Assembly: GCA_900465685.1 (NCBI GenBank)
Contig: UEGR01000007.1
Span: 248,001 to 312,000 of the forward strand
Reading direction: 5' to 3'
Origin: Hyphomicrobiales bacterium
Lineage (GTDB): Bacteria > Pseudomonadota > Alphaproteobacteria > Rhizobiales > Rhizobiaceae
Length of the DNA stretch: 64,000 bases
A model generated the notes under the pieces. That model had not been told where the DNA came from. It saw only the letters and a program-made list of their open reading frames with translations, and made no database searches. A program made the translations under genes and the position numbers. Below are positions 30,871 through 40,052 of the stretch, piece after piece; position 1 is the first letter of the stretch, and each line of letters opens with the position of its first letter.

Positions 30871-32245
30871 ATGAGCGTTGCCCTTTGTGGAAGGAGTTCA
30901 ACTCGTATTTTTCGTTGGGCGAATGGATACGGTCATCTTCGAGACCGAAGCCGACGAGAAGCGATTCCATGCCAAGGAACGTGTCGAAATCGCCGACAAT
31001 CGGGATCGAGCCGCCCATGGCAATCAGCACGGCTGGCTTCGGCCATTCGTCGGACAGCGCGTCCTTGGCCTTGGAAACCAGCGGTGAATCATAAGGCAGC
31101 TGGATTGCAGGCGAACCGCCATGCGGGTGGAACTCCACCGAACAATCGGCCGGAAGACGTTCCTGCACAAAAGCACGGAAGGCTTCGCGGATCTTCACCG
31201 GGTCCTGTTTGTGGACGAGACGGAACGAGACCTTTGCCGAGGCTTGCGCTGCGATAACGGTCTTGAAGCCCTCGCCGGTATAACCGCCGATAATGCCGTT
31301 CACTTCCGCCGTCGGGCGCGCCCAGGTGAGTTCCAGAACGCTGCGGCCCTTTTCGCCGGACGGGATCGAAAGGCCAATAGGCCCGAGGAAGTTTTCCGCC
31401 GTGCGACCGAGACCTTCCCAGGATTGCAGGATTTGCGACGGGGTTTCTTCCACGCCTTCATAGAAGCCCGGAACGGTGATGCGTCCGGTTTCGTCATGCA
31501 GATCGGCCAGAATCTTGCTCAGAATATGGATCGGATTGGCCGCAGCACCTCCGAAGAAGCCCGAATGCAGATCGCGATCGGCAGCCTTGATGACGATTTC
31601 CTCGCCAACCAGACCGCGCAGCCCGACGCTGATGGCAGGCGTTTCCGTGTCCCACATGGAGGTGTCGCAGACCAGCGCCACATCGGCTTTCAGTTCCGCC
31701 TTGTTTGCATCGAGGAACGGCTTCAGCGACGGCGAACCGGATTCTTCCTCGCCTTCGAACAGCAGCGTCACCTTGACGGGCAGATTGCCATTGATCGCCT
31801 TATAGGCGCGGCAGGCTTCCACAAAGGTCATCAACTGGCCCTTGTCATCCGACGTGCCGCGACCGGTCAGGATCTTACGACCGTTGCCCACATCCTTGAT
31901 CGCAGGATCAAAAGGATCGTTTTCCCACAGGTTGAGCGGGTCGACCGGCTGCACATCATAGTGACCGTAGAAGAGCACATGCGGCGCATCGGGCGTGGCG
32001 CCGTCATGATGCGCAACCACCATCGGATGGCCCGGCGTGTCGCGCACGCTGGCGTCAAAGCCAATCGTCTTCAGATCAGCCACAAGCCATTCCGCAGCCT
32101 TGCGGCAGTCGGCCTTGTAGGCCGGGTCTGTCGAAATCGACTTGATACGCAGCAGTTCGAACAGGCGTTCGAGGCTGTTATCAAGATTGGCGTCGAGGTG
32201 GCTGAGTACTTTGTCGAGCGATTGCGCAGACGGTTGCTGGGACAT
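30836..32245 (-). CDS. M20/M28-family metallopeptidase (dipeptidase)
   Basis: This 469-aa cytosolic zinc peptidase of the ArgE/DapE/CPG2 clan contains the metal-binding block FYGHYDVQPVDP, the bridging Asp in RGTSDDKGQ and the catalytic Glu pair in LFEGEEESGS. The dimerisation domain lies in the middle. Substrate is probably a dipeptide or N-acyl amino acid but cannot be fixed. The start at 32243-32245 (MSQQPSAQ) follows CAGGAAA. An upstream in-frame ATG at 32323 has no support. The stop lies at the boundary of the first 33-bp tandem unit. Confidence 0.92.
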   Translation of the reverse strand: MSQQPSAQSLDKVLSHLDANLDNSLERLFELLRIKSISTDPAYKADCRKAAEWLVADLKTIGFDASVRDTPGHPMVVAHHDGATPDAPHVLFYGHYDVQPVDPLNLWENDPFDPAIKDVGNGRKILTGRGTSDDKGQLMTFVEACRAYKAINGNLPVKVTLLFEGEEESGSPSLKPFLDANKAELKADVALVCDTSMWDTETPAISVGLRGLVGEEIVIKAADRDLHSGFFGGAAANPIHILSKILADLHDETGRITVPGFYEGVEETPSQILQSWEGLGRTAENFLGPIGLSIPSGEKGRSVLELTWARPTAEVNGIIGGYTGEGFKTVIAAQASAKVSFRLVHKQDPVKIREAFRAFVQERLPADCSVEFHPHGGSPAIQLPYDSPLVSKAKDALSDEWPKPAVLIAMGGSIPIVGDFDTFLGMESLLVGFGLEDDRIHSPNEKYELNSFHKGQRSWARIMAAIAAK

Positions 32246-32350
32246 GGAAATTTCCTGACGAGTCGAAACGTAAACTGGCGGCACAGTACAACCAGCACTT
32301 CCCGCTGGAAACCCAATTCGCAAGTGATTACCGCAAATTGAAGGCCTTTG

Positions 32351-33247
32351 TCAGGGTGAAAGACTTTCGCGACGGCTGACGCTCAGGAGAAAGACCAGCA
32401 ATGCGAATATTGCCGGTTCGCGCCAGACAAGCGGCGCAAAGGCTGTCCAGAATGTTTCGGCAAATGCCAGCAGGGCCGCACCGCCTGCCGAAGCAAGCGG
32501 CGAGAAATAGCCGCCCACGGCGCCAATCATCAATATCTTGAGGCCGAGCAGCAGCCCATCGCCGGAACTCATCGTGCCGTAATAGGCCGTCATCAGAATA
32601 CCGGACAAGGCGGCAATCAGCACCGCACCCATATAAGCGGCAAGGAAGACCCGCCCCGCATTGACCCCGCAAAGCTGGGCTGCCAGCACATCGTCGCGGA
32701 CCGCTCGCCAGTTGCGACCAAAGCGGGTGCGCTGCAAGGCGAAGCTGCCGATCAGCACGATGGATGCCATGACAAGCGTATTGATGATCTGCATCGTGGT
32801 CAGCACGACCGCCTTGTCCCCCTCGCCCCAGAAGGTGATCTTGTCCTGCAACAAGGGCGGCAGCCAGAGGTTCCGCGATCCAGCCGCGAGACGAACGCTT
32901 TCCATCAGCACCACGGCCACGCCCAACGCCGCCACCATTGCCATATTGGGCGACGCCCGACTGAGCGGTCGCATGACGAGACCCGCAATCACCGCTCCGG
33001 CAGCAAGCGTATAAAACAGCGCCCCGGCTATACCAACGCCAATCGCGGCAGGCAGAACCAGCCAGAGCCTGGTCCAGCCAAACGCCGTGAAGATGAGAAG
33101 AAGCTGGCCCGAAAAGGCCACCAGCGCACCATAGCTGATATCTGCGCGCTTAAGGACCGCGAAGCTCAGCGCATAGCCAAATGCCAGCATGGCATAGGTT
33201 GCCGCCAGCGGCACCGCATTGGCGAATTGCTGCAAGAGGTAGGCCAT
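32351..33247 (-). CDS. LivH-like branched-chain amino-acid ABC transporter permease (orphan)
   Basis: This 298-aa inner-membrane permease has about eight helices. The LivH signature is in LQQFANAVPLAATYAMLAFGYAL and the late RDDVLAAQLCGVNAGRVFLAAYMGAVLIAALSG. There is no LivM, LivG, LivF or binding protein in the window, so it either serves another complex or is a remnant. The frame is intact. It is divergent from the CGNR regulator across a 67-bp gap with an inverted repeat, so joint regulation is likely. Confidence 0.85.
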   Translation of the reverse strand: MAYLLQQFANAVPLAATYAMLAFGYALSFAVLKRADISYGALVAFSGQLLLIFTAFGWTRLWLVLPAAIGVGIAGALFYTLAAGAVIAGLVMRPLSRASPNMAMVAALGVAVVLMESVRLAAGSRNLWLPPLLQDKITFWGEGDKAVVLTTMQIINTLVMASIVLIGSFALQRTRFGRNWRAVRDDVLAAQLCGVNAGRVFLAAYMGAVLIAALSGILMTAYYGTMSSGDGLLLGLKILMIGAVGGYFSPLASAGGAALLAFAETFWTAFAPLVWREPAIFALLVFLLSVSRRESLSP

Positions 33248-33273
33248 GAATACGCCCTCGCTACACTGGCAAG

Positions 33274-33309
33274 ATTATAACTGTCAAAATGGTTTTTACC
33301 AGTTATAAT
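33274..33309. promoter_or_regulatory. Inverted repeat and divergent promoters of permease and CGNR gene
   Basis: A perfect 10-bp inverted repeat, ATTATAACTG at 33274-33283 and CAGTTATAAT at 33300-33309, has a 16-bp spacer. Each arm contains a consensus TATAAT -10 box, one facing each gene. On the plus strand the box is only 5 nt before the CGNR ATG, so that mRNA may be nearly leaderless. A regulator dimer bound here would cover both promoters. Confidence 0.7.
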
Positions 33310-33314
33310 GTGCC

Positions 33315-33875
33315 ATGAGCTTTTCCTGGACACCGCATCGTTTTTCCGGCGGCGCATTGGCACTGGATATTGCCAACAGCGTCATCCTGCGCGGCGACTC
33401 GGCGCGCAGCGTGGATCGTTTTGCCGAGCCGGCTAATCTGAAAAGCTTTGCGCACGCGGCGGCAACGTTCTGCGCGGAGAAAGGCCTGCCTTTGCCGCTT
33501 GTCCCGGTCGAGCCGGAAAATCTGCGCCGGTTTCTGTCCTTGCGAGAAGCCATCGACGGCTATTTTCGCGCATTCGTTCGCGAGCAAGCTGATGACCGGC
33601 TGCTGGCCGATCTTCTCGAATGCATAGCCGATGTGCTACGCCAGACCACGTCGCCCGCAGCGCTGGAAAAGGCTGCCGCACATTCAGCACTCCGCCTGAT
33701 GGCGAAGTGCCAGTCAGGAGCCGATGCGGATCGCCTGAAAATCTGCACCAATTGCGGCTGGCTTTTCCTCGATCAGAGCCGCAATCGCAGTCGTGTCTGG
33801 TGTGACATGACGGTCTGCGGCAACCGGGCCAAGGCCAGCCGCCACTATTATCGCAATCGGGAGGTAGAGATGTGA
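33315..33875 (+). CDS. CGNR zinc-finger / ABATE-domain regulator
   Basis: This 186-aa protein has an N-terminal ABATE domain (opening GGALALDIANSV, residues about 12-23) and a C-terminal CGNR zinc finger with Cys144, Cys147, Cys163 and Cys168 (CTNCGWLF...CDMTVCGNR). Such proteins are presumed stress-linked transcriptional regulators. The promoter region carries a perfect inverted repeat shared with the divergent permease. The last codon overlaps the next gene's GTG start (GTGA). Confidence 0.9.
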   Translation: MSFSWTPHRFSGGALALDIANSVILRGDSARSVDRFAEPANLKSFAHAAATFCAEKGLPLPLVPVEPENLRRFLSLREAIDGYFRAFVREQADDRLLADLLECIADVLRQTTSPAALEKAAAHSALRLMAKCQSGADADRLKICTNCGWLFLDQSRNRSRVWCDMTVCGNRAKASRHYYRNREVEM

Positions 33876-34375
33876 AACCGCTCGTCGCAATCGCGCTCGC
33901 TTTTCCGCTGCTGGCGGCATGCCAGCGCGAAAAGACGACCGGACCTTACGAGATTTCGGGACGGCTCGTGGTCTTCAATTATCGCATTGCCCGCGCAACC
34001 TTTCTGGTCACGCTGCGCAAGATCGGCCCGCTGGAAGAAGGAGCGACGGTTACTGCGGCCTTCGACAACCCCGCGCAGGGCGCGCCAGTCGTGGTCGACC
34101 GGAAAGTCTTTCCCAATCAGGACCAGCTTTCGCTAGAGACCGAGCCTTTGCACTGCATCGTGAAGGACAAGCCCTATGATGTTTCCATTCGCGTGACCGC
34201 AAGGAATGGAGACCTGTTGCAGACACTTGCAACCACCGTCGTTTCCAGTGAGGACCAGTCCATATTACCGGCGGAACCGCTCGTCGTCGGCCCCTTTTAC
34301 GATCCGAACCCGAAAGTGTTCAAACCAGATGGCAGCCGGGATTTCTCGCCTGAGAAAAACTGTCCGAAAGCATGA
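33872..34375 (+). CDS. Small lipoprotein, unknown function (YbaY-like)
   Basis: This 167-aa protein has a lipoprotein signal peptide ending LLAAC, with lipid-anchored Cys17. The rest is a beta-rich domain (YEISGRLVVFNYRIARATFL...VSIRVTARNG) with a second Cys pair in the mature protein. It may be related to YbaY-type lipoproteins, but this is a loose impression. It starts at a GTG overlapping the CGNR stop, with GGGAGG upstream, so it is translationally coupled to the regulator. Confidence 0.8.
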   Translation: MKPLVAIALAFPLLAACQREKTTGPYEISGRLVVFNYRIARATFLVTLRKIGPLEEGATVTAAFDNPAQGAPVVVDRKVFPNQDQLSLETEPLHCIVKDKPYDVSIRVTARNGDLLQTLATTVVSSEDQSILPAEPLVVGPFYDPNPKVFKPDGSRDFSPEKNCPKA

Positions 34376-34794
34376 GGGAAAAGGTGCCCCGGATATGATT
34401 TGGCCGCTGCGGTGAGGGGATACCACAGCGGCCATATCACTACACTCAAAGCGGCAGCCCGGAGAGGGGAATGAGGCTGCCGCTAGCATCCGGCATCCAA
34501 CGGGGGACGGGTCAGAAAACCGGCGACCGACGAACTGTCGATGACTAAAATTTGGTTTTCAATCGTGGCTATTCAAGGGCACGGAAGATTACAAATCTGT
34601 AACAAACTCGTTATCTTACCGTGATGGATTTCTTTCGCGTGGATCATTGTTTCTCCTGACACGGAGCAGGTTCCCTTTGCGGCTGCTTTCCTTTAGTTCT
34701 TGGCCTCCAGTTCCGGGCCTCTTGATCCCGGAACAATTCAGCAAAAATGCGAAACGGTTTTGCGTCCGAAAGTGCGGAAGGATAAAAAGAAGCC
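34376..34794. other. Intergenic region before polA
   Basis: The 419 bp contain two hairpins close together: 34401-34434 (tggccgctg / cagcggcca) and 34450-34484 (agcggcagcc / ggctgccgct). A further perfect stem, gttccggg / cccggaac, is at 34710-34734, with a partial palindromic repeat right behind it. The first hairpin is probably the lipoprotein-gene terminator. The middle 34500-34650 has no clear feature. Confidence 0.65.
34736..34779. repeat. Dispersed palindromic repeat, copy 7 (partial)
   Basis: The variant attcagcaaaaatgcgaaacgg lies just upstream of polA, overlapping its ribosome-site region. Confidence 0.7.
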
Positions 34795-37755
34795 ATGAAA
34801 AAAGGCGATCATCTCTTTCTCGTTGACGGCTCGGGTTATATTTTCCGCGCCTATCACGCCCTTCCCCCGCTGACCCGCAAGACCGACGGCTTGCCGGTGG
34901 GCGCTGTATCGGGCTTCTGCAACATGTTGTGGAAGCTGCTGAAAGATGCACGCAACACGGATGTTGGCGTGGTGCCGACCCATTTCGCGGTGATTTTTGA
35001 CTATTCGTCGAAGACGTTCCGCAACGAGCTTTATCCTGAATACAAAGCCAATCGCACGGCCCCGCCGGAAGACCTTGTTCCGCAATTCGGCCTTATCCGT
35101 CAGGCGACCCGCGCCTTCAACCTGCCCTGTGTCGAAAAGGCCGGTTTCGAAGCCGACGACCTGATCGCGACCTATGCGCGCCTTGCCGAGCAAGCGGGCG
35201 GCGATGTCACCATCGTCTCCTCCGACAAGGACCTCATGCAGCTCGTGACGCCAAGCGTGTCCATGTATGACAGCATGAAGGACAAGCAGATTTCGATCCC
35301 GGAGGTGATCGAAAAATGGGGCGTGCCGCCGGAAAAGATGATCGACCTGCAATCGCTGACCGGCGACAGCACGGATAATGTGCCGGGCATTCCGGGCATC
35401 GGTCCCAAGACGGCAGCGCAATTGCTGGAAGAATTCGGCGATCTCGACACGCTTTTGGCCCGCGCCTCGGAAATCAAGCAGAACAAGCGCCGCGAGAACA
35501 TTATAGCCTTCGCAGACCAGACCAAGATTTCGCGCGAGCTGGTCACGCTCAAGACTGACGTGCCGCTGGATGTCGATCTGGACGCTCTGGTTCTCGAACC
35601 GCAAAATGGCCCGAAGCTGATCGGCTTCCTCAAGGCCATGGAGTTTACCTCGCTGACGCGGCGCGTTGCCGAAGCGACCGATACGGATGCTTCGGCCGTC
35701 GAACCGTCCCATGTCGAAACCGAATGGGGCGCGGATGCGCATGGTCCAGATGTCGATGTGCCAGCCAAGGCTGCGGACACGGCTGCAACCGGGACGGACG
35801 CCACTGCACCATCTGCTGCTGCCCCGGCTGTCGATGGCTACACGCCGAAAGCGCTGGCGGACAAGCGCGCTGCAGAAGCCACCGCGCAGAAGATCGACAC
35901 CAGCGCCTATACCTGCATTCGCGATATCGCAACGCTCAAGCTCTGGCTGGCCGAGGCTGTCGAAACCGGCCTCGTGGCTTTCGACACGGAAACCAATTCG
36001 CTTGATCCGATGCAGGCCGAGTTGATCGGCTTCTCGCTGGCTCTCGTTCCCCAGAACAGCAAAGAGATCAAGGCCGCCTATATTCCGCTTCAGCACAAAT
36101 CCGGTCAGGGCGATCTGCTCGGCGGCGGTATGGTCGAAGGGCAGATACCGCTCGATCAGGCGCTTGAAGCGCTGAAAGCCGTTCTTGAGGATGCTTCCGT
36201 TCTCAAAATCGCGCAGAACATGAAATATGACTGGCTGGTCATGCGCCGTCACGGCGTCAACACCGTGTCCTTCGACGACACGATGCTGATTTCCTATGTG
36301 CTCGACGCTGGCACGGGCGGCCATGGCATGGACCCGCTTTCGGAGCGTTGGCTCGGCCATACGCCAATCGCCTACAAGGATGTTGCGGGCAGCGGCAAAA
36401 ACGCAGTGACTTTCGATATGGTCGATATCGACCGTGCGACGGCTTACGCAGCCGAAGATGCGGATGTAACGCTGCGCCTGTGGCAAGTCCTGAAACCGCG
36501 TCTGGCGGCGGAAGGTCTCATGTCGGTCTATGAACGGCTTGAACGCCCGTTGGTTGATGTGCTGGCCCGCATGGAAGAGCGCGGCATTTCCGTGGACCGT
36601 CAGGTTCTGTCGCGCCTGTCCGGCGATCTGGCACAGGCTGCCGCCGGTTACGAAGACGAAATCTACGAACTGGCCGGTGAGAAATTCACCATCGGCTCGC
36701 CCAAGCAGCTTGGCGATATCCTGTTCGGCAAGATGGGCCTGCCTGGCGCTTCCAAAACCAAGACCGGCCAATGGTCCACCTCGGCGCAGGTGCTCGAAGA
36801 TCTGGCCGCCGAAGGCCATCCGCTGCCGCGCAGGATCGTCGACTGGCGTCAGCTCACCAAGCTGAAATCCACCTATACGGATGCGCTGCCCGGCTTTATC
36901 CATCCGCAAACCAAGCGCGTCCACACGTCCTATGCAATGGCGTCCACCTCGACGGGTCGCCTCTCGTCATCGGAGCCGAACCTGCAGAACATTCCGGTGC
37001 GCACCGCCGAGGGACGCAAGATCCGGACGGCCTTCATCGCGGAACCGGGCAACAAGCTGATTTCCGCCGATTACAGCCAGATCGAACTGCGTGTGCTGGC
37101 CCATGTGGCCGATATTGCGCAATTGAAGCAGGCTTTCGCCGATGGCGTCGATATTCATGCCATGACCGCATCGGAAATGTTCGGCGTGCCAGTGGAAGGC
37201 ATGCCATCGAAAGTGCGTCGCCGCGCCAAGGCGATCAATTTCGGCATCATCTACGGCATTTCCGCCTTCGGCCTCGCCAACCAGCTTTCCATCCCGCGTG
37301 AGGAAGCCGGGCAATATATCCGCACCTATTTCGAGCGGTTCCCCGGCATCAAGGATTATATGGAAGCCACCAAGGCTTTCGCGCGTGAACATGGCTACGT
37401 CGAAACCATTTTCGGACGCCGCGCCCATTATCCCGATATTCGCGCCTCCAATCCGCAGGTCCGCGCCTTCAACGAGCGCGCCGCCATCAATGCGCCTATT
37501 CAGGGTTCGGCGGCAGATATTATCCGCCGCGCCATGATTCGCATGGAAGATGCGCTTGAAAACGAAAAACTTGCTGCCCGCATGTTGCTGCAGGTGCACG
37601 ATGAATTGATCTTCGAAGTGCCTGAAAATGAAGTGGAAAAAACCATTCCGCTGGTGCGCCATATCATGGAGAATGCGGCCCTTCCGGCAGTGTCTCTGAC
37701 GGTTCCGCTGCATGTTGATGCGCGTGCAGCGCATAACTGGGATGAGGCCCATTAA
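34795..37755 (+). CDS. polA: DNA polymerase I
   Basis: Repair and Okazaki-fragment polymerase of 986 aa with all three parts. The 5'-3' exonuclease covers about residues 1-300 (opening LFLVDGSGYIFRAYHAL). A low-complexity Ala/Asp/Thr linker covers about 300-350. The 3'-5' exonuclease has Asp397 and Glu399 (FDTETNSLDP). The polymerase domain has motif A (SADYSQIELRVLAH), motif B (RRRAKAINFGIIYG) and motif C (VHDELIFEV). The proofreading residues are kept, unlike in some bacteria. GAAGG upstream supports the ATG. Confidence 0.98.
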   Translation: MKKGDHLFLVDGSGYIFRAYHALPPLTRKTDGLPVGAVSGFCNMLWKLLKDARNTDVGVVPTHFAVIFDYSSKTFRNELYPEYKANRTAPPEDLVPQFGLIRQATRAFNLPCVEKAGFEADDLIATYARLAEQAGGDVTIVSSDKDLMQLVTPSVSMYDSMKDKQISIPEVIEKWGVPPEKMIDLQSLTGDSTDNVPGIPGIGPKTAAQLLEEFGDLDTLLARASEIKQNKRRENIIAFADQTKISRELVTLKTDVPLDVDLDALVLEPQNGPKLIGFLKAMEFTSLTRRVAEATDTDASAVEPSHVETEWGADAHGPDVDVPAKAADTAATGTDATAPSAAAPAVDGYTPKALADKRAAEATAQKIDTSAYTCIRDIATLKLWLAEAVETGLVAFDTETNSLDPMQAELIGFSLALVPQNSKEIKAAYIPLQHKSGQGDLLGGGMVEGQIPLDQALEALKAVLEDASVLKIAQNMKYDWLVMRRHGVNTVSFDDTMLISYVLDAGTGGHGMDPLSERWLGHTPIAYKDVAGSGKNAVTFDMVDIDRATAYAAEDADVTLRLWQVLKPRLAAEGLMSVYERLERPLVDVLARMEERGISVDRQVLSRLSGDLAQAAAGYEDEIYELAGEKFTIGSPKQLGDILFGKMGLPGASKTKTGQWSTSAQVLEDLAAEGHPLPRRIVDWRQLTKLKSTYTDALPGFIHPQTKRVHTSYAMASTSTGRLSSSEPNLQNIPVRTAEGRKIRTAFIAEPGNKLISADYSQIELRVLAHVADIAQLKQAFADGVDIHAMTASEMFGVPVEGMPSKVRRRAKAINFGIIYGISAFGLANQLSIPREEAGQYIRTYFERFPGIKDYMEATKAFAREHGYVETIFGRRAHYPDIRASNPQVRAFNERAAINAPIQGSAADIIRRAMIRMEDALENEKLAARMLLQVHDELIFEVPENEVEKTIPLVRHIMENAALPAVSLTVPLHVDARAAHNWDEAH

Positions 37756-37896
37756 GGCCTCGCCCGGTTGACCTGACGATCTTAACCCTATAGGGAAGCG
37801 GCAATTCTGTTGCTTCGGTGGTCGCCAGGGGAGCCGTGAACGTTAGGTTTACGGCCAATGGGTTTGCGACTTGTGAAGCTTTTGTGAAAGTTGTCC

Positions 37897-39843
37897 ATGT
37901 CTCTGCCCGAAACCATCGCTCCGGCACTGTCCGGAGCTCTTGCCGCTCGCGGTTATAACACCCTCACCGCCGTTCAGAACGCCGTGCTGGCGCCTGAAAC
38001 CCTCGATTCCGACCTTCTCGTTTCCGCCCAGACCGGCTCCGGCAAGACCGTTGCCTTCGGCCTCTCCATGGCCAACACCATTCTGGAAGACGAGCTTCGC
38101 TTCGGCGAACCAGGTGCACCGCTTGCCATGATCATCGCGCCAACGCGCGAACTGGCGCTTCAGGTGCGCCGCGAACTGGAATGGCTTTATGCCGATACCG
38201 GCGCGCGCATCGCATCCTGCGTTGGCGGCATGGATATCCGCACCGAGCGCCGCGCGCTTGAACGCGGCAGCCATATCGTCGTTGGTACGCCGGGCCGCCT
38301 GCGCGACCATATCACCCGCTCCGCGCTGGACATGTCGCAGCTGCGCGTCGTCGTGCTCGACGAAGCCGACGAAATGCTCGATATGGGCTTCCGCGAAGAC
38401 CTCGAATTCATCCTCGGTGAAGCGCCGGAAGACCGCCGCACGCTGATGTTCTCGGCAACCGTGCCGAAGCCCATCGCCCAGCTGGCCAAGCGTTTCCAGA
38501 ACAATGCGCTGCGCCTCACCGTACAGAGCGAAACCAGTCAGCACGCCGATATCGATTATGTCGCCATGCCGGTTCCGCCGCATGAGCGCGACCACGCGAT
38601 CATCAACACGCTGCTTTATTATGATTCACAAAACTCGATCATCTTCTGCTCGACCCGTGAAGCAGTGAAGCATATGGCAAGCCGCCTTTCCAATCGCGGC
38701 TTTGCCGTGGTGGCCCTGTCGGGCGAACTGAGCCAGGCCGAGCGCAACAACGCGCTTCAGGCCATGCGCGACGGCCGCGCCCGCGTTTGCGTGGCGACCG
38801 ACGTTGCCGCACGCGGTATCGATCTGCCGAATCTCGATCTGGTTGTCCATGCCGATCTGCCCAACAATCCTGAAACCATGCTGCACCGTTCGGGCCGTAC
38901 CGGCCGCGCCGGTCGCAAAGGCACCTGCGTGCTGGTGGTGCCGTTCTCGCGCCGCCGTTCTGCAGAGCGCCTTCTGCATATGGCAAAGCTTGATGCGCAG
39001 ACCATTCCCGCACCAAGCATTGCCGCCGTTCAGGCCAAGAACAACGAACGCATTCTCAATTCCGAGGCCTTCGGCCAGCCGGTCGAGGAAGAACATCAGG
39101 ACGTGCTGAAGGCGCTCCTGGAGCGTTACACGCCGGAACAGCTGGCTGTCGCCTATCTCAATCGCGAATTGTCGCTGGCGCCTGCACCGGAAGAAGTGTC
39201 GGACGCGCCAGTTCATCCGGTTGGCGGCAAGAAGCCGCGCGAGCGTTCTGACCGTGGCGATCGTTTCGAGCGTAACGACCGTTTTGATCGCGGAGAACGC
39301 GGCGAGCCGGGCGAACGCTTCGACCGCAATGCGCATTTCGACGGCGTCTGGTTCTCGGTTTCTGCCGGTCGCAAGCACCGCGCCGACCCGAAGTGGCTGC
39401 TGCCGCTGATCTGCAAGGCAGGCGACGTATCGAAGCGCGATGTCGGTTCGATCAAGATTCTCGACGGCGAAACCCGTTTTGAAATCGCCGCATCGAAGGC
39501 CGAAGAATTCCGTCAGTCTGTTGCCGAGCGCGGCACGGGCGAAAAGGGTCTGGTGATCCGCCCTGCGGTTGCCGGTGCTGGCGAAGATGCCGGACGCCGC
39601 GAAAGCAAGAGCTTCAAGCCGCGTGGTGAAAAGTCTTATGGCGAAAAGTCGTGGGGCGACAAGCCGCGCGGAGACAAGCCTTGGGGCGACAAACCGCGTG
39701 GTGAAAAGCCTTATGGTGAAAAATCGTGGGGCGACAAGCCGCGTGGCGAGAAGTCCTGGGGTGACAAGCCTCGCGGCGACGGCTTCAAGAAAGGCCCACG
39801 GAAATCCGAAGGCGGCTACAGCAAGAAGCCGCGCGGCGAATAA
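37897..39843 (+). CDS. DEAD-box RNA helicase with DbpA RNA-binding domain and pentapeptide-repeat tail
   Basis: This 648-aa cytoplasmic RNA helicase is likely for ribosome assembly or RNA turnover. The helicase core shows AQTGSGKT, DEAD, SAT and HRSGRTGRAG. A DbpA-like RNA-binding domain follows (FDGVWFSVSAGRKHRADPKW), then a basic tail with ten pentapeptides of form G-E/D-K-S/P-W/Y/R at residues 577-626. A linker near 450-470 is rich in Arg and Asp. The start is the ATG at 37897. A TTG two codons earlier is possible. A terminator follows at 39861. Confidence 0.94.
   Translation: MSLPETIAPALSGALAARGYNTLTAVQNAVLAPETLDSDLLVSAQTGSGKTVAFGLSMANTILEDELRFGEPGAPLAMIIAPTRELALQVRRELEWLYADTGARIASCVGGMDIRTERRALERGSHIVVGTPGRLRDHITRSALDMSQLRVVVLDEADEMLDMGFREDLEFILGEAPEDRRTLMFSATVPKPIAQLAKRFQNNALRLTVQSETSQHADIDYVAMPVPPHERDHAIINTLLYYDSQNSIIFCSTREAVKHMASRLSNRGFAVVALSGELSQAERNNALQAMRDGRARVCVATDVAARGIDLPNLDLVVHADLPNNPETMLHRSGRTGRAGRKGTCVLVVPFSRRRSAERLLHMAKLDAQTIPAPSIAAVQAKNNERILNSEAFGQPVEEEHQDVLKALLERYTPEQLAVAYLNRELSLAPAPEEVSDAPVHPVGGKKPRERSDRGDRFERNDRFDRGERGEPGERFDRNAHFDGVWFSVSAGRKHRADPKWLLPLICKAGDVSKRDVGSIKILDGETRFEIAASKAEEFRQSVAERGTGEKGLVIRPAVAGAGEDAGRRESKSFKPRGEKSYGEKSWGDKPRGDKPWGDKPRGEKPYGEKSWGDKPRGEKSWGDKPRGDGFKKGPRKSEGGYSKKPRGE
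39625..39774 (+). repeat. Tandem 15-bp coding repeat (pentapeptide tail of the helicase)
   Basis: Ten consecutive 15-bp units encode GEKSY, GEKSW, GDKPR and close variants. The units are arranged in alternating 45- and 30-bp blocks (each ending GDK-PR), which suggests expansion by slippage. Copy number may vary among strains. Confidence 0.85.
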
Positions 39844-39860
39844 TTCGTCGACAATTTGAT

Positions 39861-39888
39861 AAAGCCCGCCTCATGGCGGGCTTTTTAT
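39861..39888 (+). terminator. Terminator after the DEAD-box helicase gene
   Basis: A 10-bp perfect stem (aaagcccgcc / ggcgggcttt) with a TCAT loop is followed by T residues, 18 nt after the stop. Confidence 0.92.
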
Positions 39889-40052
39889 TAACAGGCGATT
39901 TACGTCCCTTTAAACCGCCGCATTTACCCTGCACCGGGTAGACCCTTGTTCGCATTCGCCGACGACGTAACGGCAATGCAGAAATATTTTTGGAAAATGA
40001 CCGGTTCGCATGCATGACGAACCGGCGCGCAGGTGGGCGACTTAGGCAGAAT

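Noticed and set aside
34738..36924. Open frame of 728 codons antisense to polA
   Set aside because: Shadow of the polA frame. No domain is recognisable and the start lies mid-gene.
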